Source: Isoetes taiwanensis (Eukaryota > Streptophyta > Lycopodiopsida > Isoetales > Isoetaceae). From it: a stretch of DNA of 64,000 nucleotides. Below are positions 45,546-57,966 of the stretch, piece after piece. The first letter of the stretch is position 1. Each line of letters starts with the position of its first letter. The notes below the pieces were generated by a model, which was not told where the DNA came from, ran no database searches, and was given only the letters and a program-made list of their open reading frames with translations. Where the stretch lies: assembly GCA_021234155.1 (NCBI GenBank), contig JAJEKV010000065.1:310001-374000 (forward strand). The letters run 5' to 3'. The translations under genes were made by a program, and so were the position numbers.

Positions 45546-45924
45546 CTTTTTTTTTTTTTACCGGAAAAAATCCTAATTCATATAAACTAGTTATGGTGCC
45601 CGGCGTTTTGCCGGACTTTCTAACAATTTGAATAGGTGGTCGTTTCATTGTTGGCTGGAATAGACAATGTGGCTTGGAGGGGGTAAGGGTTATAAAGAAC
45701 TTCTTAAGATTCATTGACATAGAATTCAATGTATAGATTTTGTGTATGTGATATTTAACATTGAGCATCAATGTACTATAGAAACCCTTTTGTAGTGTGA
45801 TATGCAAGTAGATGAGATGAATTAAATTCAAATTTAAGAGTATATGATTTCTTGAATATGACATATGTGCTAGTATAACCTAACAACATGCGCATTTTTG
45901 TGCTCCTCAACATAGGCTTATGAT
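45546..45924. other. AT-rich spacer, no recognised gene
   Basis: No family resemblance and no obvious repeats except the poly(T) run at 45548-45560. Confidence 0.4.
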
Positions 45925-46150
45925 CTATGCGCAGTATAACTTAATAACCAGACCGACTTTTCTGCTCCTCAACACAGGCTCTATAAAGATTGTCGGGCAT
46001 AGCAACTCTATGTTATCTTGTTGAATATAGGTGTCCAATATAGGCTTATGAGCTATGCGTAGTATAACTTAATAACCAGGCCGACTTTTCTGCTCCTCAA
46101 CATAGGCTCTATAAAGATTGTCGGACATAGCAACTCTGTGTTATCTTGTT
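45925..46150 (+). repeat. 128-bp tandem duplication
   Basis: CTATGCGCAGTATAACTTAA at 45925 recurs at 46053 and the match runs on through CTGCTCCTCAACA, GATTGTCGG and TGTTATCTTGTTG. About 95 percent identical by eye, so a recent event. Confidence 0.85.
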
Positions 46151-46340
46151 GTATCGCCAAGGGTGTTGGTCTAAAATATTGTGTAGATCTTGTTGGAAGA
46201 GTAGACCAATTTGTATCGATGGTACGCAATGCGTAAAGGTAGTCTTTTCCCATATAGAATTTAGTGTATGTGGTATTTTGGGACTTAAATTTGGTTTTAT
46301 CTTATGTTGGACCCCATTGGGGGCGTTGTGATTGTGAAAG
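46146..46340 (+). repeat. Direct repeat U, copy 1
   Basis: Starts GTTGTATCGCCAAGGGTGTT and is over 90 percent identical by eye to 47580-47765 in the same orientation. Confidence 0.85.
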
Positions 46341-47427
46341 TGAACCAACTCTAACGTGCTAATAATTTACCCAACATTTTCAAGGTTGGAATGAAAAAAG
46401 CACGGACTTGCTGCATTCGAGATGAAGATACTCTTCCATTAGGATCTAAGGCCGGCATATCTAAAGCACTACAAACACTTGATGCACTAATACTATGTCA
46501 ACTACTCTATAGTCCAACCCATTTGGAAAGGCGAGGAAATAAAAAGTGACCACCACGACTTTCTTCCCATCTTTAAACAAGATAACTCTTCAATAAGACA
46601 CCATCGAAGACTTCTCCTGAATACAACTTCCTTGTTGCTCGGATATTGATATAAGCCCATCGGATGACAAGACCAAATGATCATGCGGGGGCTAACCCTA
46701 TGATTTAGAAAAGGTGAATTGGGTAATGTATGGTTCATTGCCAACAAATCAATCAAGAGAAGATCATCATTCCATTTGGGCGCATCAAGATAACCAAGAA
46801 AGCCAATTACTTGCCAATAAATTGAGTATCTAGTTTGTTCAAAGACAAACCTATTTGGGAAAGCCCACTCTGAATGAAGCGGGTGGTGACTCTCAATACC
46901 GCCCTTGACGGATGGATCCATGGTATCTGTATGTCTGGTCTTAATTCATAAAAATTCCTATGATTAAACTTGAATATTAGAGCAAAAAGAGTATTCCACA
47001 ACAAAATCAAAATCTACTAGTTACCCTCATCGACTTTTGTGTTATGGACCGATGAGAGTCGCATTCGGGCGTCTGGGCTACTTCTCGAAAGGCATGGTTG
47101 CGCAAAGTGCCCTTGTTCCATTCCATAATTGAGATGCACACTAATATCATATGTTCAACCCATAATCTCTTGAAGTTGATTGGATGTTGTTTTGAATGAG
47201 ACAATAGGATCCTTGTTTTAGAGTATATGGAAAGGAACAACTTGTATAGCATGATATCCATAGTTACATAGAGAATTGCAAAGCTTGCTTGAACTAGCTT
47301 ATTACTATTCAGGAATGTCTAATGGCTTATTCAACCAACAATGCAAGTCCAATGGAATTGATACATCAATTTGTATAGACATGTGCTGGGCTTCTTGGAC
47401 GTCTATACAAATCTCCGACTGCCAACA
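46341..47427. other. Between repeats U, no recognised gene
   Basis: A minus-strand open frame of 139 codons (46502-46921) has no family I know. It may belong to an element bounded by the direct repeats U, but the copies lack LTR-like termini. Confidence 0.35.
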
Positions 47428-47890
47428 CTTTACAAATAAGTTGTTCCTTGCATATATATTTTCATGTGGGCACTATTATCATCAACAAATATACACATTG
47501 GAATGACATAGGCACTATGTCATGAACATATATTATAAGCTTGTTGAATATAGGTGTCCAATAAAAGCCAAGCATAAGAAGTTGTATCGCCAAGGGTGTT
47601 GGTCTAAAATATTGTGTAGATCTTGTTGGAAGATTAGACCAGCTGTATCGATGACTACAATGCGTAGGTAGTCTTTTCCCATATAGAATTTAGTGTATGT
47701 GGTATTTTGGGACTTAAATTTGGTTTTATCTTATGTTGGACCCCATTGTGAGGCGTCGTGATTGTAGGGCATGTGACCAACACTTTAAAAATAAGTTGTT
47801 CCTTGCATATATATTTTCATGTAGGCACTATTGTCATCAACAAATATACACATTGGAATGACCTAGGCACTATGTCATGAACATATATAC
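47428..47890 (+). repeat. Direct repeats V (two ~110-bp copies) around repeat U copy 2
   Basis: A block with AAATAAGTTGTTCCTTGCAT, CACTAT, CATCAACAAATATACACATT and GCACTATGTCATGAACATA occurs at about 47428-47537 and again at about 47779-47888. Repeat U copy 2 (47580-47765) lies between them. Confidence 0.85.
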
Positions 47891-49013
47891 ACATTGGAAG
47901 TCTAGACTTAACTAAAGTGCACAGTATTATAAACCTCTTGTGGCAATTTATAAGTTTAGTGCCCTATACACTGGCAAATGGTAGTCCGGAAGTTCATGAC
48001 TTTCAAACTATAATGAATTTTTTTAGCTTTACCTCATGCTCTAGATGCTTTTTGTCTCTTGGATGTTCTTTGTCAAATCGTAGCAACAATTTGTCATGTC
48101 AAAGCATTGACTTTTGGAAATCATTAATCATTAAATTTGAAAATGCCAAAATATTATGGCAATTCCCAATCATTATGCAGCCCATGGGAAGCACTCATAT
48201 CTCCCATCTTTTTTCATGTCCAGCCAACAAAAAAGCTAAGAGGCAAACTAATAACTAAAGTAATGCCTAGACAGAACCAACTATTTGCAAATGGTAAATG
48301 TTGACGAATGATGTTGAACCAACAACCAATTTCCTTTCAAATTTAACGGTGAGAATTGAGCTCCCTTCACAGCATACATTTCACTTTAATCCTCATTTAG
48401 AACATGGAAACAACAGTATTTTCATCTACTTTTTCATGTGCAGCCAACAATAATGATAAGAAGTGAACATTCATCATCTTGTCATATATCAGTTGCCATA
48501 ATACATATTAGAGACAATAGCACAGTGGGAAATGAGATTTGCACGGAAGACATTGATATAATCCTTGATCAAAATAGGTAAACAACCACATATTCATTTG
48601 GATCCAACAACGAAGATAAGTGAACATTCATAATCCTGTCATATATGAAGTGGCATAATATACTCGTAATGGGTCCCTGGCGTTGTCGGGCATAAATACA
48701 TTGTATAATACCTTGCTAATTTGGAAGGTGGCCAAGAGAGAAAGAAATGCAAGTAAGCTGATGATTCGAATTAGTTTGGAAATAGTAGTATTAAGACTTC
48801 AATGTTGAAAATTTTGCAAGTTGTATAGAATATAAATTTTATCTATAGTGGTGGAATATGTGTGCTAGCCATGGATGTCCAATGTAACTCACTGAAGGTG
48901 TAACTGATTTAATATAACATATACGTTCGTCATAATTGACTTGGAGGGTGTCGATGGGTGTTATTCAAAGGACTTCTAAATAGAACATCAGTATTAGAAC
49001 ACAAAACACAATA
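47891..49013. other. AT-rich, no recognised gene
   Basis: Many short TTGCC/CATGT-containing stretches, but no coding signal that I can place. Confidence 0.4.
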
Positions 49014-49217
49014 ATGCAACTATCCAACTATCCTTGCAAAAGAAAGCATTTTATAGTTACAGAGATCATAACACATGAGGTATATATGCCATGACACCAC
49101 TTATTAGATTGCATTTGGCAACTATCCAACTATCCTTGCAAAAGAAAGCATTTTATAGTTACAGATATCATAACACATGAGGTATATATGATGGCACCAC
49201 TTATTACATTGCATTTG
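49014..49217 (+). repeat. ~105-bp tandem duplication
   Basis: GCAACTATCCAACTATCC through CACCACTTATTA is present at 49014 and again at 49119 with two or three small differences. A smaller duplication (CACAAATGGGAAAGGTGGC) follows at about 49280 and 49323. Confidence 0.85.
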
Positions 49218-51639
49218 GTTGCATGGCAAGCCTAGCATATTTGTGAGGTTCTAATAACATGTTAGAGCATGTACCGATGCACAAATGGGAAAGGTGGCAC
49301 ATGTACACGACTACATTCGATTCACAAATGGGAAAGGTGGCTGTGAAAGGTGGCACATGTATACGGCTACATTTTTTTTCCCTCATTTTGCACACAATCT
49401 TAATGCATACTTTTATTATTGTAATATAAGATCAACTTGTGGATAAGTATGTTGGTAACTTAATGTTCTGCTACATTTGCAAAATGTTGGTAACTTATAT
49501 TCCTCTACATTTGCAAAAGAATCTTTGCAAAAGTGTGAGTAATAGCGATTGCATTGAATGTTCATTTTTGTTATTCCTAGCATTCTCCTTTTTTACCACG
49601 AAAAACTAAAAGAACATTTGTAATTCCCAATAGGATACACTTTCATTCTTAAATTATAAAGGGGATTCATCATAAGTTATAATCGCATTGTGGTTTCTGA
49701 GATATGTTTTGAACCCTTGGGTGAAGAAACTTAGGTGGACTCTAATGAGAAGATGGAAAATGCAAAAAATAAGAACAATTTAAAATCCTGTAAATGTTAT
49801 TAACCACCTTTGCAACTTTGGCTCTGATGTATCTTTCAGGCATTAAGAGCAACACTTGTAATTCTGCCATAATGATGAGAACCTTTCAAGAAGAGCCTCA
49901 TAACTTGAGATATATCCCTAGGATGACCAAATGAACGCGTAAGAATAAACTATCATCCTAGAATAACATATATGTTTTGCATCATCCTAAGTAGTGTCAT
50001 ATATGTTATTACGCTTATTCTTATGCTAAGAATAAACTATCTGTTACCATCTTGATTTGCATCTGATGTTGTTTACCGTCAAAGTACTAAATAATATAAT
50101 GTGGTACAGCAACATGACACACTATAAAATGGAAATGAGTTGCCTCAAGCACCAGGCTCTTTACATTTGCAAAAGGAAACATGTCAAAACGAATATAAGC
50201 ATACATGAATGAGAAGTATGAAATTTTTATGCTGCACATTGACAATAAAAGCATTAGAGAGACAAAGAGTTGGCACAAATTTCGTCAGAAAGAGGAGGGA
50301 TTAGCACAAATCTGAGTTTAGATGGGAAGTAGCAACAACCCAACATAACATATGGACATAGAGAAATTCATTGCTCAAACTGATTGCTTTAAATCAAATA
50401 ATGGTATGACGCCATAATAAGGATGCTTCATCTAGATGACAATAACTTGAGCCAGAAACTGCCTGCACAAATAACCTCTGCTACTTGGTGTTGCTGCTGA
50501 CCAAGCGCAGATTTGAAATAAGGCTATGCTTCAGATAACACACTAAACAATAGAAAGGAAATAGTCTATGTGGGAGACATTGATTAATAAATCTGTGACA
50601 GAATTCATGGTAAAGTGCAAAAGGAATATTTTTTCCGATGATCCACCTCAGCATTGCATGCCCTTGAGTCATTCCCAATTCATTCCAAACAGTCTGGGTG
50701 ATTATAAACCATGTATGTTTAATCTTGTGCAATATCAAAGGCAAGAGCAGCTCTACCAAAGGAAAAGATGATACGTAAAGTCTATGCTAAGCGGGACTCT
50801 TGATGTGACCTATTTCCCTCAGTGGTTGCAATGATATTCCTAGGTGGGAAAATGGCTTGGGCTATTTTTTAACTGATAAAGGACCCTGTAGATGTCATTG
50901 GGTGCAAGGTCAATGCAATGGCTAAATCAAAGCTTGAATCTATGCTTGAAACCTATGCAATAGACGACAAACAAACCAATGGCAATATGCCTTTGCCTAT
51001 GAACAGAGATCTGACAAAATAGGAGCTTCAAGTGAACGCAGAAGATAATCACCAACCTGAAGACTTATAGCAATGTGTCACTGAACATTCCATGCATTGT
51101 CTGTAGAAAAATGATAAAGGGTAAGTTATAAATTCTTTAAGAGTTAAGAAACATTAATGGACAGAAAACAGAAATTGAGCAGATCAGAAGTAGCAGCCAT
51201 AAAAGCTACAATGCTTAGATCGATGTGGCAAAAAATGACAATAATTGTTTGCCTCAGCACCAACCCAGTACAATTACATTGTTTAAGAGGCTACCAACAC
51301 CAGTGGTTTAGACGGCAAACTTCATGAGCTAGATGCACAGGTCATCGTGTTTAGTGCAGAAAATGCGATTCTAACAATTTTTCAAAAGCATGTAAGGCTG
51401 AAACGATGGACATGTGTATTCAAGCATGGAATAGATGTGCAAACTTTTGTTATTGATCAATCGAGAACATATCATAGGCAAGATATGGAAAAAAAGCTTA
51501 ACCTGCTGATTGTTGACGTAATCGCAGCAAATTGTTGTTATGTAACCAAGGTAAAGTAGTATTCAACTGCATCTTAGCATTTGAAGCTTAGATGATTATC
51601 TGCATTTTTACAATAAAATTTAGATGCCTAGCCTTCCCT
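49218..51639. other. AT-rich, no recognised gene
   Basis: Short frames only. No repeats other than the 19-bp duplication near 49280/49323 were noticed. Confidence 0.4.
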
Positions 51640-51770
51640 TGTTCGGTTTATTGGCTAGTCCATTGGGTTAGCAACTAAGAGATCTTGTGTTCAAGTCTCT
51701 GGGGGTCCGTCATATGTCCTCGTGGATGCTGCCAATGTGGCATGACGTAAAAATACTATCTATCTATCTA
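51640..51770 (+). mobile_element. tRNA-derived SINE
   Basis: TGGCTAGTCCATTGGGTTAG (51652-51671) fits an RNA polymerase III A box and GTGTTCAAGTCTC (51687-51699) a B box, about 35 bp apart as in tRNA-type SINEs. After the head comes a unique body ending GGCATGACGTAAAAATACTA and a CTAT repeat tail (51753-51770). The same body end and tail recur at about 61833-61862, showing a dispersed family. It does not fold as a complete tRNA. Confidence 0.8.
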
Positions 51771-53000
51771 CCTAATAATCCACCATAGATACTTGTAGCT
51801 TAAGGTTATCAAGTACAACTATACAATCGCAGCAGCAAAATAAAAATCATCGTGACTGTGCAAAATCCAATTCAAATTGTTCATACCTTGATATCTGCAA
51901 CCAAGTCCTGATCTAGTTTTGAAAAATTGTTAATCTACTGCGGTCGAACTTAAAGGGAATTGAAGCCATTCACCAATCCAGTAAAATCGACTGCAAAATC
52001 ATACCACAGAGAAATGTTGTTGATGCTGGATGACCTACTATGACGCACACTTCTGCTCTTAGTTCTTGAACCAAAATCTCACAGTTTTCAATTTATATTG
52101 AAGGACCGAACCTCAAAGGCTACTGCTATTTCGGAAGTAGGAGCTAACAACATGCATCACAAACCTTGAAACACTCTCTTGAAGCACTCTTTACATCCTT
52201 GAATGCATTCGAATTAGATACAAATTCATTGGCTGTGCTCTTCTTGCTTGATTTCTGCAAAATTCAAGACGGATTTGAGCAAGTTGTAAACTTACCAAGT
52301 TTTTAACTAAGGGAAAATCATATCATCACAGATAAAAACCTTGCTCTTTTTGAACCATGGTTTCGATGCGCTAACCTAGAGTATGAACTACCTGACCTCC
52401 ATGCCATCTAATCCGACAGTATATACTGTTTCGTGACTCCGAGCAACCAAAAGCAGCCCTCCTCCAGAGCAACATGACAACCAACTTTTTGTTAATCGAA
52501 GCTTCAATACCTATCTGCAAGATGAAATACCATAGCCTGGGACGTCGCTCAGATGCATATGTCGCTTGTAACAACTTAAAACTTGCAGTACAGAGGCCAT
52601 GTTCATGAATCAAAGGGGGATAAAAATTGACCAAAGCCACTCTTGTGGTCTTTCGGCGTCCGTGGCATGCATACCGAAGTGATGGATCGGGTCCCAAACC
52701 CCCCGCTCAAAAACATAGAAAAAATAAATGTTTCTAAATTTCTGGAAGAACGGTAATATTTCCCGGGCACTAAAACATCAACAATTTTAGGAAATCACAC
52801 AAAAATAAATTCCAAAAAGCTTTTCCACCAGACCGGAAATTTCCAAATTAACAAGATTGATTGATTGATTGATATGAATGGGATAAATCCTTAATACATT
52901 TTATCCTACTATATTTTCGGAAACTCAATTTTTGACCGGAAATTCTGTGAAGCGGCCAGGACTTTGCTGCACGTAGGTTTAGGGTGCCCTTGTCGGAGAC
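51771..53000. other. Upstream region of PDCD2
   Basis: No recognised gene. The last 150 bp before the PDCD2 start include a GATT microsatellite (52857-52871) and a TATA-like CTATATTTTC near 52908, which might be its promoter; a start site cannot be set from sequence. Confidence 0.35.
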
Positions 53001-56000
53001 ATGGATGTAGAACCATTGGAAGCAGCTGTATCTAATCTCAGTCTCACTAGCAACTATAGTTCGGACGAGGACGATGGCTGCTGTGATGAGCCTGTTCTGC
53101 TTGGTTTTCTCAAAAAACCTGAACATAACTGGTCCCTTGCTCGTCAACAGTTTCCTAGTAAAGTTGGTGGTCCACCGGTAATTTTAAGCCATTGCTCGTA
53201 TCTGAAGATTCATGTTTTGTGTGATATTTGTCCAATCAAGCACTATGGGTTTGCCTGCAATCGTATTTACCTTCGCTTTTGATGCCACTCGTATGTGCAT
53301 TTCACATTGACTTATATACTGCAGGCATGGCTTGACCCATTAAATATACCTGAAGATGGTAGCTGTGACTTCTGTAAGGAGCCCATGGAGTTCTTATTGC
53401 AGGTACACAAGTTTATAGTTTGAAAAGTTGGAATTTTGATGTACGACATTTTTTTTGACATTTTTGAAGGTCTATGCACCAATTGGCGAAAGGGATGACA
53501 CATTTCACAGGACTTTATTCATTTTTATGTGCTCTGATTTGGCATGTTTACAAAAACACCAAGTGGAACAGGGAATTAGTTCTCTAAATTCCAAGCGGAG
53601 GTGAATTTGAGCACTAGACAGAATTTATTTGGTGGAATTTGAATTGGCTTAGCATTTGGAACATGTCCAAACAACAGTTTGACTATATTTTTCCCTCAGC
53701 ATGAAGATATACCGTTGCCAGCTTCCTCGCAAGAATGAGTTCTATGCAGCTGAGCCTCCGAAGTCTAACGGACTTGATTTGCCACTTACTAAAGGAGGTG
53801 AGCTGAAGTTAAAGCATGTTGCATATCTTTTTGCTTTGTGCTCATCTTGTTGTGTTTATAAAACTGTAATTGCATGGAAAAGGCATTGTGCAGCTATAGG
53901 ATCTAGCACCCTCACCTAGGTTGCATGCTGGACTTTATGCTCTTCTCTTTCCGCGTCAGAAAAGATTGATAAAATGCTGCTTCATATGCCTTTATGGTGA
54001 GTATCTTTTGAAATGTTTGGAGATGGGATGACATAAATAGAAATGGAGAGGATTAGAGCACGTGCAGAGGCAAAAAAAGCCTGTAAAAGCCTTAATTAAG
54101 GTTGAAGAACTTGGTTAGGTAAAGGCTGCGAAATATACTAAAAAAATCAGGCAATTAGGGCTTCAAATAGATGCTTTCTTTCACTCTACTTTGATCAACA
54201 TGTATGCAAAGGGTGGCTTTCAGAGGCATGGGATGTCTTTCATAATATGGTGGCCCAAGATGTTGCATCATGGTATAGGGTATTGCATTAATTACGATGG
54301 TAAGATGGCTGTTGAATGCTTAGAGAATAAGGGTATGAAGCTAGATGCAATTTATGTTTTGTGCCTTCTAATTAATAACACTGGGACTCCGATGGGATGG
54401 TGTAAATAGAATGTAGGGGTAAAGGAAAAGGCTGTGAAAACCATAATGAAGGCGAACAAATTTGGTATAATGGGTAGAGTTGAGCTATTTGAGTTCTTGC
54501 ACAATGGATGAAGGCTTTCTAATAACGAGAAGGAAGCAGCTTTTTGTGGGGATGCAGAGCTTCTATACACCATAGAGTGCATATGAGTAAAAGTTTGAGG
54601 GTCCACAATGATTGTCAGAATGCAAGCAAGATTATATCTGAGATAGAAAGACGGGAAATTTTCCTTAAAAGTAAATTAAGGGAATGATCACCATTGAACT
54701 ATGGTTTGTGCTCTTGTGGAGGGGGATGCATGGTAATCAGACCTTGGGGTGCCTAAGCTTTGTTTATAGATTCGATTATTTATTCCAACAACATGCATAA
54801 ATTGCATTGGACTTTTGTTAATTTAAAAACTAAAATCATATTGGAGCTGAAGTGGATAGAGAACTAAAAGTAATGGGTTATATGTGTACTGCTTTTTGTG
54901 TCTAGAAGTTATTAAGAATGTGCAAACTGGCTAGACTGTTTATGACCCTTAATACCAATTTTGTGAAGTCACTGCCGAGTTTATTGCATAATCCTGTTTC
55001 TTTCCAAGATCAGATCATGTTCTTAAATAAACAACATGCACTCAGTGCACGACAAAAGCAGCCTGGATAGTATGAGTGCAGAAAAATTGGAAGGCATATT
55101 GTCTTCCCATTTTTAAAAGTTATCTAAGAATGTGCAAAATGAGATCTTGCAAGTTGCTCCAGCCAAACTATTCAGAGAAAAATGATGTAATTTGCCAATG
55201 CACGGCAAAGACTGGAGTAAAATGTATTGGACATTTTTGTCATGCCGATGGCAAAAGAACATATTCATATGAGATCCTTTATAGTAGCATCTATTATTGT
55301 GATGTTGCATAATTGCGTTTGTGGAGTTTATACTTATGTTTTCTTCAATTATGCAGTTCCTCTCTGCAGTTGGTGTGGGTCATGGAGGGGTGGAAAGCTT
55401 TGTGGATCTTGTAAAATGACAAGATACTGTTGTCGTGCACATCAGGTTAGTAAAATGCTTGAAGGTAGCAAATAATTCTAATAAGCTATATGTCCAAAGT
55501 GGTACGCTTAGAGTATGATGTTATCAGGAATTTGAAAGATGGTTAGTACTCTGTCTGATTATCTTCAATTGTAGACGAGCCACTGGTGTGCAGGTCATAG
55601 CACTACTTGTAAACAAGTTCAGATGCAGTCTATTTCAACAGCTCAGCTGGATCTTTGCAATGAAGGATCAACTTGTGCGCTGCCTGCTAAGACAGGCCTA
55701 GCTACAGCATCAAGCTATGGCCAGAATTTGAACTGTTTGTAGAAGAGGAGGAAGAAGAAGGACAAGCTTTACAAGATGATGCGCTTTCATATAAGATCTC
55801 AAATAAAGATATGGATGGAGTTCTAATGAAGGATCTGAAGTACTTTGAGGAGGTAGCATTAAGATGTTAATATTGGCATAGGTTACATAAATTTATACTG
55901 TCTGCTAATTTAAGTTTTCATCTACAGGCACCAAAGGAATGTCATATCTGGGCTTTATTCCAGGCTCGTATTGCGAAGTCCCCAACTCAAGTTTTAAGGT

Positions 56001-56386
56001 AAATTGATTTTGACGTAAAGGAAACACGTTGTACTATTACAGGAGTCTTGTACAAGTACTGCAGGTCAAGAGTTGCAAAACCAGTGTGGTTGAATTTTAA
56101 TGGCAAACTTGAAGCATCAAATGCTCCATCCTGCAGTCTATGTGGAGTTCCACACATCTTTGAATGTCAGGTAAGCAATCTCGTTCAGAAGTTCAGTTAG
56201 AGACCGTTCTAATCAATTTGCTATGTTGTCTCATTCTAGGTGATGCCACAGCTGCTATACTATTTGCAGGTGCAAAATGGACCAGGTTCTCTGGACTGGG
56301 GAACAATAGTGGTGTATTCGTGTGCATCATCGTGTACGACCAAAGGCTATGTAGAAGAATATGCCTGGGTACAAATGGCATCATAA
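53001..56386 (+). CDS. PDCD2: PDCD2-like protein (MYND zinc finger), nine exons
   Basis: PDCD2 proteins act in ribosome biogenesis as carriers of a small-subunit protein. Exons: 53001-53177, 53325-53402, 53470-53600, 53700-53797, 55357-55445, 55575-55852, 55928-55998, 56065-56170, 56240-56386, all with GT/AG borders and compatible phases. The start MDVEPLEAAV is followed by an acidic stretch and LLGFLKKP; then AWLDPLNIPEDGSCDFCKEP, VYAPIGERDDTFHRTLFIFM, YRCQLPRKNEFYAAEPP; the MYND finger VPLCSWCGSWRGGKLCGSCK, TRYCCRAHQ..HW...H...C; LWPEFELFVEEEEEE; AKSPTQVLR; PQLLYYLQVQNGPGSLDWGT; and EEYAWVQMAS before the stop. About 390 residues, the usual length. Oddity: in exon six the frame shifts by one base between ATASS and LWPEFE (55700-55715), an apparent 1-nt deletion. 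That is either a true lesion, making this a pseudogene, or an assembly error. Intron 4 (1.56 kb) holds a PPR fragment. Confidence 0.9.
54151..54420 (+). pseudogene. PPR fragment inside PDCD2 intron 4
   Basis: Reads LGLQIDAFFHSTLINMYAKG, then in the next frame (shift near 54216) SEAWDVFHNMVAQDVASW, then AVECLENKGMKLDAIYV. This is the standard plant PPR layout: LIxMYAKCG, A..VF..M..(R/Q)DV.SWN, A...F..M...G..PD. The frame shift and the missing flanks show it is dead. It is on the same strand as PDCD2. Possibly a chance insertion of duplicated coding DNA. Confidence 0.75.
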
Positions 56387-57761
56387 AGCATAAATTTATA
56401 AATCTTCAGGTAACCGGTAATTGGAAAGTCACAAGCTTATGCCAAATGTCTAACTTTGCCTTTATGTTTTTATGCATTGACAAATGAACTATATATTATT
56501 TATTTCAAAGTCTACTCGACAAACATGTCAGTATCATGCACATATTGTTAGAATAACTGGTGAAGCTTAGGCCAACAGTTGTACCATAGTTTCATTTTGC
56601 CATGTTATTATGATAACATGGCTCACATAAAAGTGTGGACAGTTCTTTGCCAAGCTGAGAGTTTTATGCCATTTTTCCTCTCTATTCTTTCCATCTTGAT
56701 CAGTTGTTGTTTGGTTCGAGCTCAATTTTTAATATCATATCAAAGCCAATGAGGGATGGAAATTTCGTTCGCCAGAATTGGTGGTCTTTTTTAGAGGATG
56801 GGTGCAAATGTCCATGAACTTGTTGGATTTGAAGAAATGTAGGCAGATCGTTTGGAAGAGCTTTCAAGGATTCTGGTGTTGAAGCGAAGGGCAAGTTTTA
56901 AGGTAAGATCACGAATTAGCCAGACTGAAGAACGTAAGAATCTGAGTTTTTAAGCAGCTTTATTTATTTCTTAGTTAAGTACGGGGGCACAACATTAGTT
57001 GTTATAGCCAATGAGAGGCATTATTTGTGAGAGTTTAGCTAAAAATTAAAAAAATGGATTACTTCAACAGTAGAACCTAATAAACAAGTGCGAAGTCGTG
57101 ACAGGAGCATAAGGGTTAACGTGAAACCTGAATTAGTGAGCGTTTTTGGTGGAAAGATACAGGAACTAGCCACCTTAACAATGGGACTCAACAATTTGCC
57201 AAGAGGTTGTCAGGCCTGGTTAAGAATATTCAAAAATATGAGCCCAGTGGAAGAACCAACGACTCTGGAGCACTACAGTTGCCAGTAACACTACTTAGAC
57301 CAAAGAATATCTTCTACTCGCTGTCTTGCTTGCTCTTTGTTGTTAATGGCTGTTGCACCTAAAATTTTGGAAACATCTTATAGTGCACGGCCTCTACCAT
57401 GTTCACAGCCTCCTTTATGTAGCTCGAAACCATTCTGGGCAATTGTTTTCAACATTGACCTCGTTGTGGATTGTCACAACATAATTAGAATAAATAATAA
57501 TACAAAATTGTCTTTGCTATTGCTATTGCTATTGCTAGATTGGTGTGCTTTAGCATTTTTGTTTCTTTTCTTTTTTGGGAGAAGGAAAATACCCATTTTT
57601 AGTGGATCTTTCTAGAAAGGCCTAGGACAAGCTACTAGATAGGGCAAACCTTCCTTGGAAGGTGGGGTGGTGGTATATATGCCATTTGATGCAGCTTGTT
57701 GTGCCACTTGGACATCTATAGTGTTGGCAGGAGCTTGGCATCTTGCGGCGTCTTCATGGTC
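56387..57761. other. Downstream of PDCD2, no recognised gene
   Basis: Contains a TTGCTA hexanucleotide repeat at about 57511-57537. Frames such as 57088-57288 match no family I know. Confidence 0.4.
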
Positions 57762-57957
57762 TGCGTCAAGGTAAGTGGGCCTGCGATCTTGCATCTTCTT
57801 GAATCATTCTTGTCAAGAATGACAAATTGCCCCTCAAAACACAGTAGAATTTGGTCTCCCTTACCATGGCCATAGAGAATGGCATGGGGTCGACCATTCT
57901 TCTTTGTCCCCATGACCTGCAGAATCAACAAGAATGGCTTCTTTTATGCCATTCTAC
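57762..57957. repeat. Two-hairpin repeat, copy 2
   Basis: Related to 23596-23827: GCGTCAAGGTAAGTGGGCCT and ATCATTCTTGTCAAGAATG blocks in the first half, then GAATGGCATGGGGTCGACCA, CCCCATGACCTGCAGAATC and a close ATGCCATTCTA (57946-57956), complementary to TAGAATGGCAT-like bases near 57873. It ends 10 bp before the large foldback. Confidence 0.8.
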
Positions 57958-57966
57958 ATAACGTCC

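Noticed and set aside
51640-51770. tRNA gene
   Set aside because: A and B boxes are present, but acceptor and anticodon stems do not form and a repeat tail follows; a SINE explains it.
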